Source: CAYTES01 sp964436935
GTDB lineage: Bacteria > Patescibacteriota > Gracilibacteria > UBA1369 > UBA12473
Length of the DNA stretch: 56,531 bases
Direction: 5' to 3'
Assembly (NCBI GenBank): GCA_964436935.1
Contig: CAYTES010000003.1
Location: forward strand, 1 to 56,531
This document shows positions 1 to 7,761 of the stretch, piece by piece. The notes beneath the pieces are model-generated. The model ran no database searches. It was not told where the DNA came from and was given only the letters and a program-made list of their open reading frames with translations. The number at the start of each line of letters is the position of its first letter. Within the stretch, counting starts at the first letter, position 1. Made by a program: the position numbers and the translations under genes.

Positions 1-20
1 CCTGTCAAATGAACCCTACG

Positions 21-92
21 TGACCTCACGGAGAATCGAACTCCGATTGCCGGGATGAAAACCCGGTGTCCTAACCATTAGACGATGGCGCC
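21..92 (-). tRNA. tRNA-Glu (anticodon TTC)
   Basis: On the minus strand the segment folds as a tRNA. Acceptor GGCGCCA is followed by a D-arm typical of tRNA-Glu, an anticodon stem CCGGG/CCCGG with loop TTTTCAT (anticodon TTC), and a T-arm CGGAG-TTCGATT-CTCCG. No CCA is encoded; the base after the discriminator A is C. The 3' acceptor strand TGAGGTC pairs imperfectly with the 5' strand, with two mismatches at the fourth and fifth pairs, which is odd for an otherwise canonical tRNA. The identity is well supported by anticodon and D-arm. Confidence 0.9.
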
Positions 93-132
93 AAAAGGCA
101 ATAAAGAACGACCCCTAAGATAGTGCAAAGCT

Positions 133-160
133 AGTATAGTGAGGATGAAAAGACTGTCAA
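133..160 (-). promoter_or_regulatory. Promoter for tRNA-Glu
   Basis: On the minus strand TTGACA (155-160) and TATACT (133-138) are separated by 16 bases, about 40 bases upstream of the mature tRNA 5' end. This is a near-consensus housekeeping sigma promoter. Confidence 0.75.
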
Positions 161-392
161 CCTCAGTTGAGTAAAAAGCATATAGAGATAAAAATCGACA
201 AAACAAAATACTATAAACAGAAAAATCAAAGGAAAAGTCAATCTAATTCCACTCGAACACCACAATCTGTTAAGAAAGCAAAGAAACTTCTTTTCTGGCG
301 TACGTCTAGGGCTAAAACCAAGAAATGGGCTTTACAGAAGCCAAACCTGTAAATTATCCTATACATTAGGTTTATTCTTAATCCACCATCTC
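161..392. other. Gap without a firm gene
   Basis: A 61-codon frame opens at a TTG (167) and runs to 352. It is lysine/serine-rich and low in complexity, with no recognisable motif and no good start signal. I do not call it a gene, although a small basic protein cannot be excluded. Confidence 0.4.
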
Positions 393-599
393 ATGGCAGC
401 ATTCAGTTACAAAAACAGCAAAGGCCAAACCTACTTCCTTCACGGCAAAATGGTGACTCTCCGAGGCGGAAGACAACAACAAATTTATTTCTTCGCCCGT
501 GAAGAAAAGAAAGATGCACTGAATCAAATTCCTGCAAGCTATGAAGTAGTAGAAAACAAACGAACTGGCTTACCCATGCTTCGAAAAGGGAAAAAATAA
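393..599 (+). CDS. Small conserved hypothetical protein (68 aa)
   Basis: A 68-residue basic, soluble protein. Its pattern of FSYKNSKGQTYFLHG, then VTLRGGRQQQIYFFARE, then a C-terminal 'RTGLPMLRKGKK' resembles a small uncharacterised protein I recall from many CPR and some other genomes. No function is established for it. It looks like one compact alpha/beta domain with a basic tail. The ATG at 393 has no Shine-Dalgarno sequence and is preceded by a CT-rich stretch, as in most genes here. It is a single-gene unit closed by a strong terminator at 628-656. The coding call is secure; the function is unknown. Confidence 0.8.
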   Translation: MAAFSYKNSKGQTYFLHGKMVTLRGGRQQQIYFFAREEKKDALNQIPASYEVVENKRTGLPMLRKGKK

Positions 600-627
600 T
601 CAAAAAAAGCTCCAAGAAAACTTTTAT

Positions 628-656
628 AGCCACGAAAATATTTTCGTGGCTTTTTT
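628..656 (+). terminator. Rho-independent terminator
   Basis: A perfect 24-base palindrome (628-651, AGCCACGAAAAT and its complement) is followed by a T run through 656. It lies 29 bases after the stop of the 68-residue gene. Confidence 0.9.
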
Positions 657-710
657 AAAGATTGGCACAGAATTATGATTTTAAAATAAAATTCTGATAC
701 AATCGCAGGC

Positions 711-1241
711 ATGTTGACGAACCTCCTCCTCATTCTCATTCTTATTTTCTGCGTCCTCCTTCTGTTGACGTTCATCATCAATCTTTTCTCGGGAGCGGTG
801 TCGGTACCGAGTAATAAAGCAACCATTGAGCAAATGCTCAAAGAAGCAAAACTCGAAAAAGGAGATGTTGTTTATGATCTGGGATGCGGGGACGGGAGAC
901 TACTCATCCAGGCCGAAAAAAAATACGGCGCCATCGGGATAGGCTATGAAAATGCGCCGCTTATTTTTCTAATAGCAATCGCAAATAAATGGATTAACGG
1001 CTCGTCGGTTCAAATTCGTTTTCGGAATTTCTTCAAAGATTCGCTCTCCAATGCAAAAACAATCTTTCTGTATCTTAGTCCCGAAGTGCAAAAAAAATTA
1101 AGCCCCAAGATACAAAAAGAATGCAAAAAAAACACACTCATCGTCTCAAATACATTTCATGTGCCGGAATTAAAACTGCTAAAAAAAATAGAGAAAAATA
1201 AAACAAAAAAAATAAAAACGATTTATCTTTATAAACTTTAA
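711..1241 (+). CDS. Membrane-anchored SAM methyltransferase, FAM173-like (copy 1)
   Basis: A 176-residue protein: one hydrophobic N-terminal segment (about 4-30), then a class I methyltransferase core. Motif I is DLGCGDGR at 56-63, and the acidic residue that would bind the SAM ribose is E80. The layout (one TM, a VPS/VPT linker, then the short SAM fold without a separate substrate domain) matches the FAM173 family, whose eukaryotic members methylate lysines of mitochondrial ADP/ATP carrier and ATP synthase subunit c. By inference it modifies a membrane protein. It is a tandem paralogue of the next gene, 12 bases away. A -10-like TACAAT (698-703) ends 7 bases before the ATG, so the message may be leaderless. 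The C-terminus is very lysine-rich. Confidence 0.75.
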   Translation: MLTNLLLILILIFCVLLLLTFIINLFSGAVSVPSNKATIEQMLKEAKLEKGDVVYDLGCGDGRLLIQAEKKYGAIGIGYENAPLIFLIAIANKWINGSSVQIRFRNFFKDSLSNAKTIFLYLSPEVQKKLSPKIQKECKKNTLIVSNTFHVPELKLLKKIEKNKTKKIKTIYLYKL

Positions 1242-1253
1242 GCACTCCCCCCA

Positions 1254-1844
1254 ATGGAAGGCATCATTGATTTCATGAAATTATTCCCGCCCCTCAGCAC
1301 GTTTCAAACCGTACTGATCATCATTATTATTATCCCGACGCTGATTGCCCTAATCACGGGAGCTCCATGGGTACCCACCCCCAAAGATCGTGTACGAAAA
1401 ATGCTTGAACTGGCGAAGATCAAAAAAGGAGAAAAAGTGTTTGACTTGGGATGCGGAGACGGACGACTGGTCCATCTGGCCTCGATTGAACATGGAGCCA
1501 ATGCGACGGGATTTGAATTATCACCCCTCATTTTTGTGCTGGCCACCTTCCTAAGACCTTCCTATTGGCTGAAAGGATCAAGGGCCCGGATTTGCTTTAA
1601 AAATTTTTATCGTGTGGATCTCAAAGAAGCCGATGTCATTGTGACCTACCTGCTTCCCCATGCAATGAGAAGGGTCCAAAAAAAATGCGAAAAAGAACTA
1701 AAAAAAGGAGCCCGCGTTGTCTCCTATGCCTTCCCCATAACAGATTGGACACCGATTCATCGACAAAAAAGAAATCGCAAAAAACAATATGGCCCCATCT
1801 GGGTTTATGAAATGGGAAAACATCAATCGAAAAAAACGATTTAA
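1254..1844 (+). CDS. Membrane-anchored SAM methyltransferase, FAM173-like (copy 2)
   Basis: A 196-residue paralogue of the preceding gene with the same order: hydrophobic segment (about 16-36), the linker APWVPTPKDR, motif I DLGCGDGR at 64-71, acidic E88, and a C-terminal strand region (around 'ARVVSYAFPI') like the FAM173 fold. Substrate is unknown; a membrane protein lysine is the family-based guess. The two copies differ widely outside the motifs, so the duplication is old and they may have separate substrates. The stop overlaps the stop of convergent comEC by four bases. The ATG at 1254 is chosen because it precedes the full membrane segment. Confidence 0.75.
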   Translation: MEGIIDFMKLFPPLSTFQTVLIIIIIIPTLIALITGAPWVPTPKDRVRKMLELAKIKKGEKVFDLGCGDGRLVHLASIEHGANATGFELSPLIFVLATFLRPSYWLKGSRARICFKNFYRVDLKEADVIVTYLLPHAMRRVQKKCEKELKKGARVVSYAFPITDWTPIHRQKRNRKKQYGPIWVYEMGKHQSKKTI

Positions 1845-3256
1845 AAATCCAAAGAAGAAAACGGCAACTCCGCGCAATAGCGGGCGACTTGAATGATCCA
1901 TTCCAGAAAAAACCATGAAATATAGGCCAAAATCACCCCCAAACCTTGCCAGAAATAAGAGAAAATCAAAGCCAAAAAACTGGTCAACATGGCCAGGGGT
2001 ATAAAAGGAGAAATAAGGGCATTTGCCAGAGGCGCAATAATGGAAAAACGATGAAAATAAATCACCAATAAAGGGAACGACAACAACTGCGCGGACAAAG
2101 TGGTCACAAAAGATTCTCGGAAAGCAAAAAAGGAAGGCAACCGCTGATAAATTGAAAGTGCTTGAAGTAATCGCTCCATGAAAGGATTAACATAAATCAA
2201 ACCACAGGTGGCGATAAAGGAAAGTTGAAATCCCACATCATCAACAAGAATAAAAGGATTCCATACTGTCATGATCAAAGCCGCAAAAACAAGCATGCGA
2301 TCAATGGTCGCGGACCGCCCCAACCCCAAAGCCCACAAGGCAATAACTCCCATCACCGAAGCGCGAATCACCGCGGATGTGGCACCAACCAAAATGACAA
2401 AAATAAAAATCGTCGCACTGGAAATCACAATTTGAACGCGTCGACTCAGTCCACGCAAAAGACTCAACATACACGCAATGATCAATGTAATGTTGTAACC
2501 TGAAATGGCAATGATATGCGTCAAGCCACTTTGATTGAAGGCATCCATCAAATCCGGCGGGATCCCGCGTCGGGAACCCAACAAAAGACCGGCGGCAAAA
2601 CTGGCATGAGGCTCTGAAAAAAGTTGATTCAATCGACTCTCAAGGTTTGATTTCAATAAAAACAAAAGCCATTTGGTATCATGAAGCGTGGCGTGCTGAA
2701 GCACCTCGACTTTTGGAGAATAAAGCACGGAATGAATCCCGTAGCGTTGAAGATAACGATCATAGGAAAAATCTTCAAAGGAGGGGGGCGAGCGAAGCGA
2801 GCCCGTAAGACGCAGGCGATCACCGTATGAATATTCCGGGTAACGCGAAAGCGTGCTCAGCAATAAACCATCCACCGTATGCATGGCAGAGAAATCGCTC
2901 GAATCACTCAAGCGATCAATCCGAAGCGTTAAACGAATTTGATTGGAACGACTATCCGGAAAATCGACAATAACCCCCTCTAGAATCATTATCGGTAAAA
3001 CATCATTATAATAAGCAAGATCGGAGGAGGTAAAAAGGGGAAGCGCGAAAAAAATTCTCAAAAATCCAAATGCAAAAGAAAAAACCATAAAAAACACCCA
3101 GCGCTTATCCCAGGAAAAACGAGAATAAAAATAAAACCACAACAATCCCAGGAAAAAGCTGCTCAACGAAAAACCACGCGCCCCAACCCAAACTCCAAGC
3201 AAAAAAACAAGCGAACTCACTATAAAATAACGATGCGGATAAGCTTCCAATTTCAT
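1841..3256 (-). CDS. comEC: ComEC/Rec2-family DNA uptake channel, no metallo-beta-lactamase domain
   Basis: A 471-residue polytopic membrane protein. N-terminal TM helices (about 10-80) are followed by an OB-like DUF4131 region (about 90-195) and then the competence-domain membrane core, with the diagnostic HIIAISGYN motif and many TM helices to the end. In the family this protein carries single-stranded DNA across the inner membrane. Full-length ComEC is 700-800 residues and ends in a metallo-beta-lactamase-like nuclease domain; this copy stops right after the membrane core, so any nuclease would have to be separate. It is transcribed alone and convergent with the methyltransferases. A GC-rich palindromic tract inside it (2786-2804) encodes a Ser/Pro-rich loop. 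Confidence 0.88.
   Translation of the reverse strand: MKLEAYPHRYFIVSSLVFLLGVWVGARGFSLSSFFLGLLWFYFYSRFSWDKRWVFFMVFSFAFGFLRIFFALPLFTSSDLAYYNDVLPIMILEGVIVDFPDSRSNQIRLTLRIDRLSDSSDFSAMHTVDGLLLSTLSRYPEYSYGDRLRLTGSLRSPPSFEDFSYDRYLQRYGIHSVLYSPKVEVLQHATLHDTKWLLFLLKSNLESRLNQLFSEPHASFAAGLLLGSRRGIPPDLMDAFNQSGLTHIIAISGYNITLIIACMLSLLRGLSRRVQIVISSATIFIFVILVGATSAVIRASVMGVIALWALGLGRSATIDRMLVFAALIMTVWNPFILVDDVGFQLSFIATCGLIYVNPFMERLLQALSIYQRLPSFFAFRESFVTTLSAQLLSFPLLVIYFHRFSIIAPLANALISPFIPLAMLTSFLALIFSYFWQGLGVILAYISWFFLEWIIQVARYCAELPFSSLDF
2786..2804. repeat. REP-like GC-rich tract inside comEC
   Basis: GGGCGAGCGAAGCGAGCCC carries a GGGC/GCCC inverted pair around the GAGCGAAGCGA core. The core resembles tracts at 43417-43452 and 56497-56520. 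It stays in frame in comEC. Confidence 0.4.
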
Positions 3257-3365
3257 AAATCCATCCTAACGAAAATGGCATGAAATAATTCTAAACAAAA
3301 GATGAAATGGACTGGCTTATGGACCATTTCTGGAGTATCGTTCCCGTCGTCATCTTTCACAATCT

Positions 3366-4880
3366 ATGGACGACTTCAAAAGTAAAAAAATCCGCAAAGG
3401 CCTGCCGCCTTCGAAGGTTCCCCCAAAACCAATACCGGTAGCCAAAGAAAAAAATACACCTCACCATCCAAACGTTTTTTTAAAGTTGATCCAAAAGCAT
3501 TTCATTTGGACAGTCATTGCTATTGTTATGCTAACTTTATTGGGGAAAGCGGGATGGAAAGTAATAACCTTGGCAGAAGAATTTTCTTTTAAAGAAGTTG
3601 TGTTATCCGCATTCAGTGAAAAAATAAAAACCGACGAAGAAAATCACACCAATATTTTATTGTTGGGAACGGGAAATGCGACTCATTCCGGAGCCAATTT
3701 AACGGATACCATGATCGTTGCAAGCATTGATCACGACCTAAAATGGGTTTCCATGCTTTCGATACCACGAGATTTTTATGTCACAATCCCTGAACTATAT
3801 GGGGGGAATCGAGTGAATAGCATTTTTGAACTCTATGCGGAACAAGCCATGTTTCAAGAAAATTTAACAGAAGAAGCGGCTTATCAAAAAGCCTACGAGG
3901 TCCTGGCAAAAAATATTTCCGAAATCACGGGAATCCCAATTCACTATTACGCACGGATCGATTTTGACGCTTTCGTTGAAGTGGTGGATTCCATTGAAGG
4001 CATAGACGTGAATATCCAAGAAGATATTGTGGACCCATTTTATCCGGCAGAAGATGGAACCCTGGGATACCAAACCTTTTCGATTAAAAAAGGACCGCAT
4101 CACCTCGATGGAAAAACCGCATTGAAATATGTGCGTAGCCGAAAAACAAGCAGTGATTTTGCCCGTGCCAATCGGCAACAGGAAGTTTTACAAGCCATAA
4201 AAGAAAAAGCACTCAGCCTCGGAGTACTGACCAATGCCTCAAAACTCAAAGATTTGTATGATGCGTTTAATTCCAACTTCGACACCAACTTAAACTGGTC
4301 TGAAATGGTCTATCTGGCAAAATTAGCCTCGAAAATGGGAAGAGAATCGGTCTCATCGTGGGTATTGAGCGACGATCCCCTTTCCGCAGGCGGATTCCTT
4401 TATACCCCGGAACGAGAACTGTACGGAGGAGCTTACGTATTGGTTCCTTATCAAAGTGATTATAAAGATATTCGCACATTTGCCGATCTCGTTTTAATGC
4501 ACCCGGAAGTCCATGGAAATGCCCTGAGTTATCAAATTTTAAACGGCACCAAGGTCAATGGCTTGGCCAATGAAGTGATGTATTACCTGCAACGTTTCGG
4601 ATTCAACATCGTTCGATTTGGCAATGCCTCAGAAAAAGGAATACAGACCACCAGCTTTATACCTCGATCGGCTCTCCTTGCCGGACAACCGGCGGAAGAA
4701 GCCATTGACCAAGAAGAATTGAACTATTTAAAAACCAACTTTCTTCCATTGGGAACCGTATTAACGCAAATCCCCTCTCCGTATCTCCCCACCGACTGGA
4801 CGACGGAAGCGGATATCATCATTGAATTGGGAGAAGATATGGCGGCTTGGGTGAAAGCCAACGCACAAAGTTTTTATTAA
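3366..4880 (+). CDS. LytR-CpsA-Psr (LCP) family cell-wall glycopolymer ligase
   Basis: A 504-residue protein with a short cytoplasmic N-terminus, one TM helix (about 47-65) and an extracellular LCP domain (about 95-280). LCP hallmarks are LLLGTGNA, the SIPRDFYV segment, and the arginine-rich stretch RSRKTSSDFARANRQQ that binds the polyprenyl pyrophosphate of the glycan donor. A C-terminal LytR_C-type domain (from about 388, YQILNGTKVNGLA) follows. LCP proteins transfer lipid-linked glycopolymers to peptidoglycan or protein. The gene is 19 bases upstream of a pseudouridine synthase and part of an envelope-related run ending with mraY. Confidence 0.9.
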   Translation: MDDFKSKKIRKGLPPSKVPPKPIPVAKEKNTPHHPNVFLKLIQKHFIWTVIAIVMLTLLGKAGWKVITLAEEFSFKEVVLSAFSEKIKTDEENHTNILLLGTGNATHSGANLTDTMIVASIDHDLKWVSMLSIPRDFYVTIPELYGGNRVNSIFELYAEQAMFQENLTEEAAYQKAYEVLAKNISEITGIPIHYYARIDFDAFVEVVDSIEGIDVNIQEDIVDPFYPAEDGTLGYQTFSIKKGPHHLDGKTALKYVRSRKTSSDFARANRQQEVLQAIKEKALSLGVLTNASKLKDLYDAFNSNFDTNLNWSEMVYLAKLASKMGRESVSSWVLSDDPLSAGGFLYTPERELYGGAYVLVPYQSDYKDIRTFADLVLMHPEVHGNALSYQILNGTKVNGLANEVMYYLQRFGFNIVRFGNASEKGIQTTSFIPRSALLAGQPAEEAIDQEELNYLKTNFLPLGTVLTQIPSPYLPTDWTTEADIIIELGEDMAAWVKANAQSFY

Positions 4881-4899
4881 AATAATCTAAAATACTACA

Positions 4900-5601
4900 A
4901 TGCGGCTCAATAAATTTATCGCTCAATCGGGCTACTGTTCAAGGCGACATGCCGATCGGTTAATCGAGGAAGGAAAAGTCGAAATCAATGGAAAACTTCA
5001 AAAAGAATTGGGCGTATTGATTGATCCCGATCATGATGAAATTAAAGTGGACGGACAAACGCTCTCAAAACCAGAACAATTCCTTTATGTGATGATGAAT
5101 AAACCAAAAGGATATGTCACCACAAAATCAGATCCTCATGCGGAACACACCATTTTCTCATTGCTACCGGAGGCCCTTCAAAATCTTCATCCCGTAGGGC
5201 GGCTCGATAAAAACACGGAAGGACTTTTAATTCTTACGAATGACGGAAGCTTCACCTACTCCATGACCCACCCGGGCCAAAATTGTGAAAAGGTCTATTC
5301 CGCGCGGCTAAAAAAATGCCCGCTGAAACAAGAAATCCAACGATTGGAACGAGGTATTTTTATCGAAGAAGAAGTGAATGGGAAAAAAAGTTTTTATAAA
5401 ACCCAACCCTGCCGCATTGAAGTTTTTCCGGAAACTAAAAAAGTGGTTATCCATCTTAAAGAAGGCCGAAAACGACAAATCCGAAAAATGTTCCAAAAGA
5501 TCGGACACCCCGTGCTATATTTAAAACGTTTAAAAATGGGCCCCTACGAGCTCGGCGAACTAAAAACAGGTGAATGGTGCGAAATCGCACCAGCACAATA
5601 A
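4900..5601 (+). CDS. 16S/23S rRNA pseudouridine synthase, RsuA/RluB family
   Basis: A 233-residue protein with an N-terminal S4 RNA-binding domain (1-45, starting MRLNKFIAQSGYCSRR) and a TruA-like catalytic domain. The catalytic aspartate is D103 in the family motif GRLDKNTEGLL. Length and order match RsuA/RluB/RluF; which rRNA site it modifies cannot be told from sequence alone. It follows the LCP gene by 19 bases and precedes the carboxypeptidase by 25 bases, so co-transcription is likely although the role differs. Confidence 0.92.
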   Translation: MRLNKFIAQSGYCSRRHADRLIEEGKVEINGKLQKELGVLIDPDHDEIKVDGQTLSKPEQFLYVMMNKPKGYVTTKSDPHAEHTIFSLLPEALQNLHPVGRLDKNTEGLLILTNDGSFTYSMTHPGQNCEKVYSARLKKCPLKQEIQRLERGIFIEEEVNGKKSFYKTQPCRIEVFPETKKVVIHLKEGRKRQIRKMFQKIGHPVLYLKRLKMGPYELGELKTGEWCEIAPAQ

Positions 5602-5626
5602 CTAATGATCTCAATACCCTCTCCTT

Positions 5627-6526
5627 ATGCTAAAAACCGTCCTCACACTGCTCCTTGCCTCCACCCTGCATTCAGGCAGCGTCGTACGCCCAACAGAGCT
5701 AACCACCAAGGCCCCTTGGGAGAATAAACCAATTTTAAGCGTTCAGCCTCTCCCGCAAAAAAATCCCGACATCCAAAATCCGGAAATAACCGCCAACTCG
5801 GCAATGGTGGTGGATCTGGATTCCGGAAAAATTCTGTATGAGAAAAACAGCACAAACCGAGTACCTATAGCCAGTTTAACCAAACTCATGACAGGAATAA
5901 TCATTGCGGAAGAAGAAACACCGCACACCATCGTGAAAGTCAGTGAAAGGGCTAGTGGGATTGAAGGATCAAAAGTATGGTTGAACAGCGGAGAAGAAAT
6001 CAGCGTCAAAAATCTCATGTATGGAATGATGATTGCCTCCGGAAATGACGCGGCGGTTGCCCTTTCGGAATTCAATGCGGGGTCACTAGAAAATTTTGTC
6101 AAAAAAATGAATGAAAAAAGCGAAAAACTAGGCCTCAAAAATACCCATTTTTCAAACCCGATGGGATTCGACGAAAATACCAACTACTCAACTGCCGAAG
6201 ACATGGCAATCTTAAGTATGCTCGTCTTAAAAAAGCCGATCCTGGTTGAGGCTTCCGAAAAAGATCGCTACAAAATACAAAGTGAAAGCGGGATTGAACA
6301 TGAGGTCGTGACGACCAATAAACTCTTAACTGAAAATCAAATCATCGGAGGATTCAAAATCGAAGGATTGAAAACGGGAACTACCCCCGAAGCGGGAGAA
6401 TGTTTGATCACTCGAGCCTTAAATCCGGAAGGCCATGAAATTCTAACGGTTGTGCTGGGAAGCAAAGATCGTTTTTCAGATACAAAAGGGTTGATCAATT
6501 GGGTGGCGGAAAGCTATAGTTGGTAA
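5627..6526 (+). CDS. D-alanyl-D-alanine carboxypeptidase (S11 family)
   Basis: A 299-residue exported serine peptidase. A hydrophobic signal segment covers about 1-20. The catalytic triad of motifs is complete: SLTK (S83, K86), SGN (137-139) and KTG (248-250). The family trims the terminal D-Ala of peptidoglycan stem peptides, or acts as an endopeptidase. The protein ends shortly after the penicillin-binding domain and lacks the C-terminal beta domain and amphipathic anchor of PBP5-type enzymes. The stop is followed immediately by a 165-bp inverted-repeat element reaching to 2 bases before mraY. Confidence 0.92.
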   Translation: MLKTVLTLLLASTLHSGSVVRPTELTTKAPWENKPILSVQPLPQKNPDIQNPEITANSAMVVDLDSGKILYEKNSTNRVPIASLTKLMTGIIIAEEETPHTIVKVSERASGIEGSKVWLNSGEEISVKNLMYGMMIASGNDAAVALSEFNAGSLENFVKKMNEKSEKLGLKNTHFSNPMGFDENTNYSTAEDMAILSMLVLKKPILVEASEKDRYKIQSESGIEHEVVTTNKLLTENQIIGGFKIEGLKTGTTPEAGECLITRALNPEGHEILTVVLGSKDRFSDTKGLINWVAESYSW

Positions 6527-6691
6527 TAGCCTACTTACATAATAAAATTTCGTTACGAAATGAAGAAAATTTCAGCGAAAACGATAAGGCACGAGGAAGC
6601 TTTATCAGATACCGATAAAGAGACGAGTGGCGAATCGTTTGCAGCCAAATTTTCAAATTGCAGTAGAAAGGCTTATTATGTAAGTAGGCTA
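6527..6691. repeat. Long inverted-repeat element A (dac-mraY gap)
   Basis: A perfect 19-bp terminal inverted repeat, TAGCCTACTTACATAATAA at 6527-6545 and its complement at 6673-6691, bounds a 165-bp element. Inside are a second paired segment (AAACGAT/ATCGTTT) and a central hairpin CTTTATC-N7-GATAAAG. The element starts on the base after the carboxypeptidase stop and ends 2 bases before the mraY ATG, filling the gap exactly. It could be a MITE-like insertion or a structured RNA; no ORF in it is convincing. Confidence 0.85.
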
Positions 6692-6693
6692 AA

Positions 6694-7761
6694 ATGAATT
6701 TCCCTTTTCCTATTACAGAAGCCGTACGGCATGCGATTCTTATTTTTTCATGCTTCGGAATAGCATTTTTTCTAGCCATAATAATGGCCAAACCCTTCAT
6801 TCAATTACTCCTCAAATATAGAATAGGGAAACAAATCAGAGAAACAGCCACGGACGGAAAATCCGCAACGTTATACCATCAATTGCACGCAAAAAAACAA
6901 GGAACTCCAACCATGGGGGGAATTCTCATTTGGGGAACCAGCTTGATCGTCGTACTACTCACTCGAGTTGGTTCTTTCTTCGGACTATTTGATCATTCCA
7001 TTTTAAATCGAAAAGAAACCTACCTTCCCCTTTTCACGCTCATTGCCGTAGGTTTACTGGGAGCATTGGACGATTATCTTAATATTAAAGGCGTGGGAAA
7101 AACAAAAGGAATGGCCGTGAAACCAAAGTTTTTATGGTTGATCTTACTTGCCGCCTTGGGGGCATTCTGGTTCTATTTTAAATTGGGGTACAATAACATT
7201 CATGTACCCGGAATCGGAGATTTTTCAATTGGAGCATGGTACATTCCACTGTTCATTTTCATCATTCTCGCCACTTCCAATGCCGTGAACATCACGGATG
7301 GACTAGACGGCTTAGCCGGAGGACTCATCGTGATTGCCTTCGCCTCATTTGGAGCCATTGCTTACATGAAAGGACTGTTGATACTAACGGCATTTTGCGG
7401 AATCATCGCAGGTGCTTCGTTAGGGTTTCTCTGGTTCAATATTCCACCGGCAAAAGTTTTTATGGGAGACACCGGATCACTGGCGCTGGGTGCCACACTG
7501 GGGGTAATTGCCATGCTCACCAACTCCGTACTGATTCTCCCTTTCATCGGGTTCATTTTTGTCATTGAAACCCTCTCGGTAATCCTTCAATTGAGTTCAA
7601 AAAAACTATTCCATCGAAAAATATTTCTTATTGCTCCGCTGCACCATCATCTCGAACAAATTGGATGGCCGGAACAGCAAGTCACCATGCGACTATGGAT
7701 GATTGGCAGCATCGTGGCGATGCTAGGGTTGATCTTGGGATTAATAGGAATGGGACTATAA
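6694..7761 (+). CDS. mraY: Phospho-N-acetylmuramoyl-pentapeptide transferase MraY
   Basis: A 355-residue polytopic enzyme that transfers phospho-MurNAc-pentapeptide from UDP to undecaprenyl phosphate, giving lipid I at the cytoplasmic membrane. Family residues are all visible: HAKKQGTPTMGG (65-76), the DD pair at 126-127, NAVNITDGLDGLAGG (196-210) with catalytic/metal aspartates, FMGDTGS (D259) and the HHH motif (317-319). It has about ten membrane helices and the usual length. The gene sits apart from the rest of the dcw cluster (rsmH and ftsL lie 6 kb away on the other strand). Its ATG abuts element A, so any RBS would have to lie in that element. Its stop overlaps the convergent FecR gene by 6 bases. 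Confidence 0.96.
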   Translation: MNFPFPITEAVRHAILIFSCFGIAFFLAIIMAKPFIQLLLKYRIGKQIRETATDGKSATLYHQLHAKKQGTPTMGGILIWGTSLIVVLLTRVGSFFGLFDHSILNRKETYLPLFTLIAVGLLGALDDYLNIKGVGKTKGMAVKPKFLWLILLAALGAFWFYFKLGYNNIHVPGIGDFSIGAWYIPLFIFIILATSNAVNITDGLDGLAGGLIVIAFASFGAIAYMKGLLILTAFCGIIAGASLGFLWFNIPPAKVFMGDTGSLALGATLGVIAMLTNSVLILPFIGFIFVIETLSVILQLSSKKLFHRKIFLIAPLHHHLEQIGWPEQQVTMRLWMIGSIVAMLGLILGLIGMGL

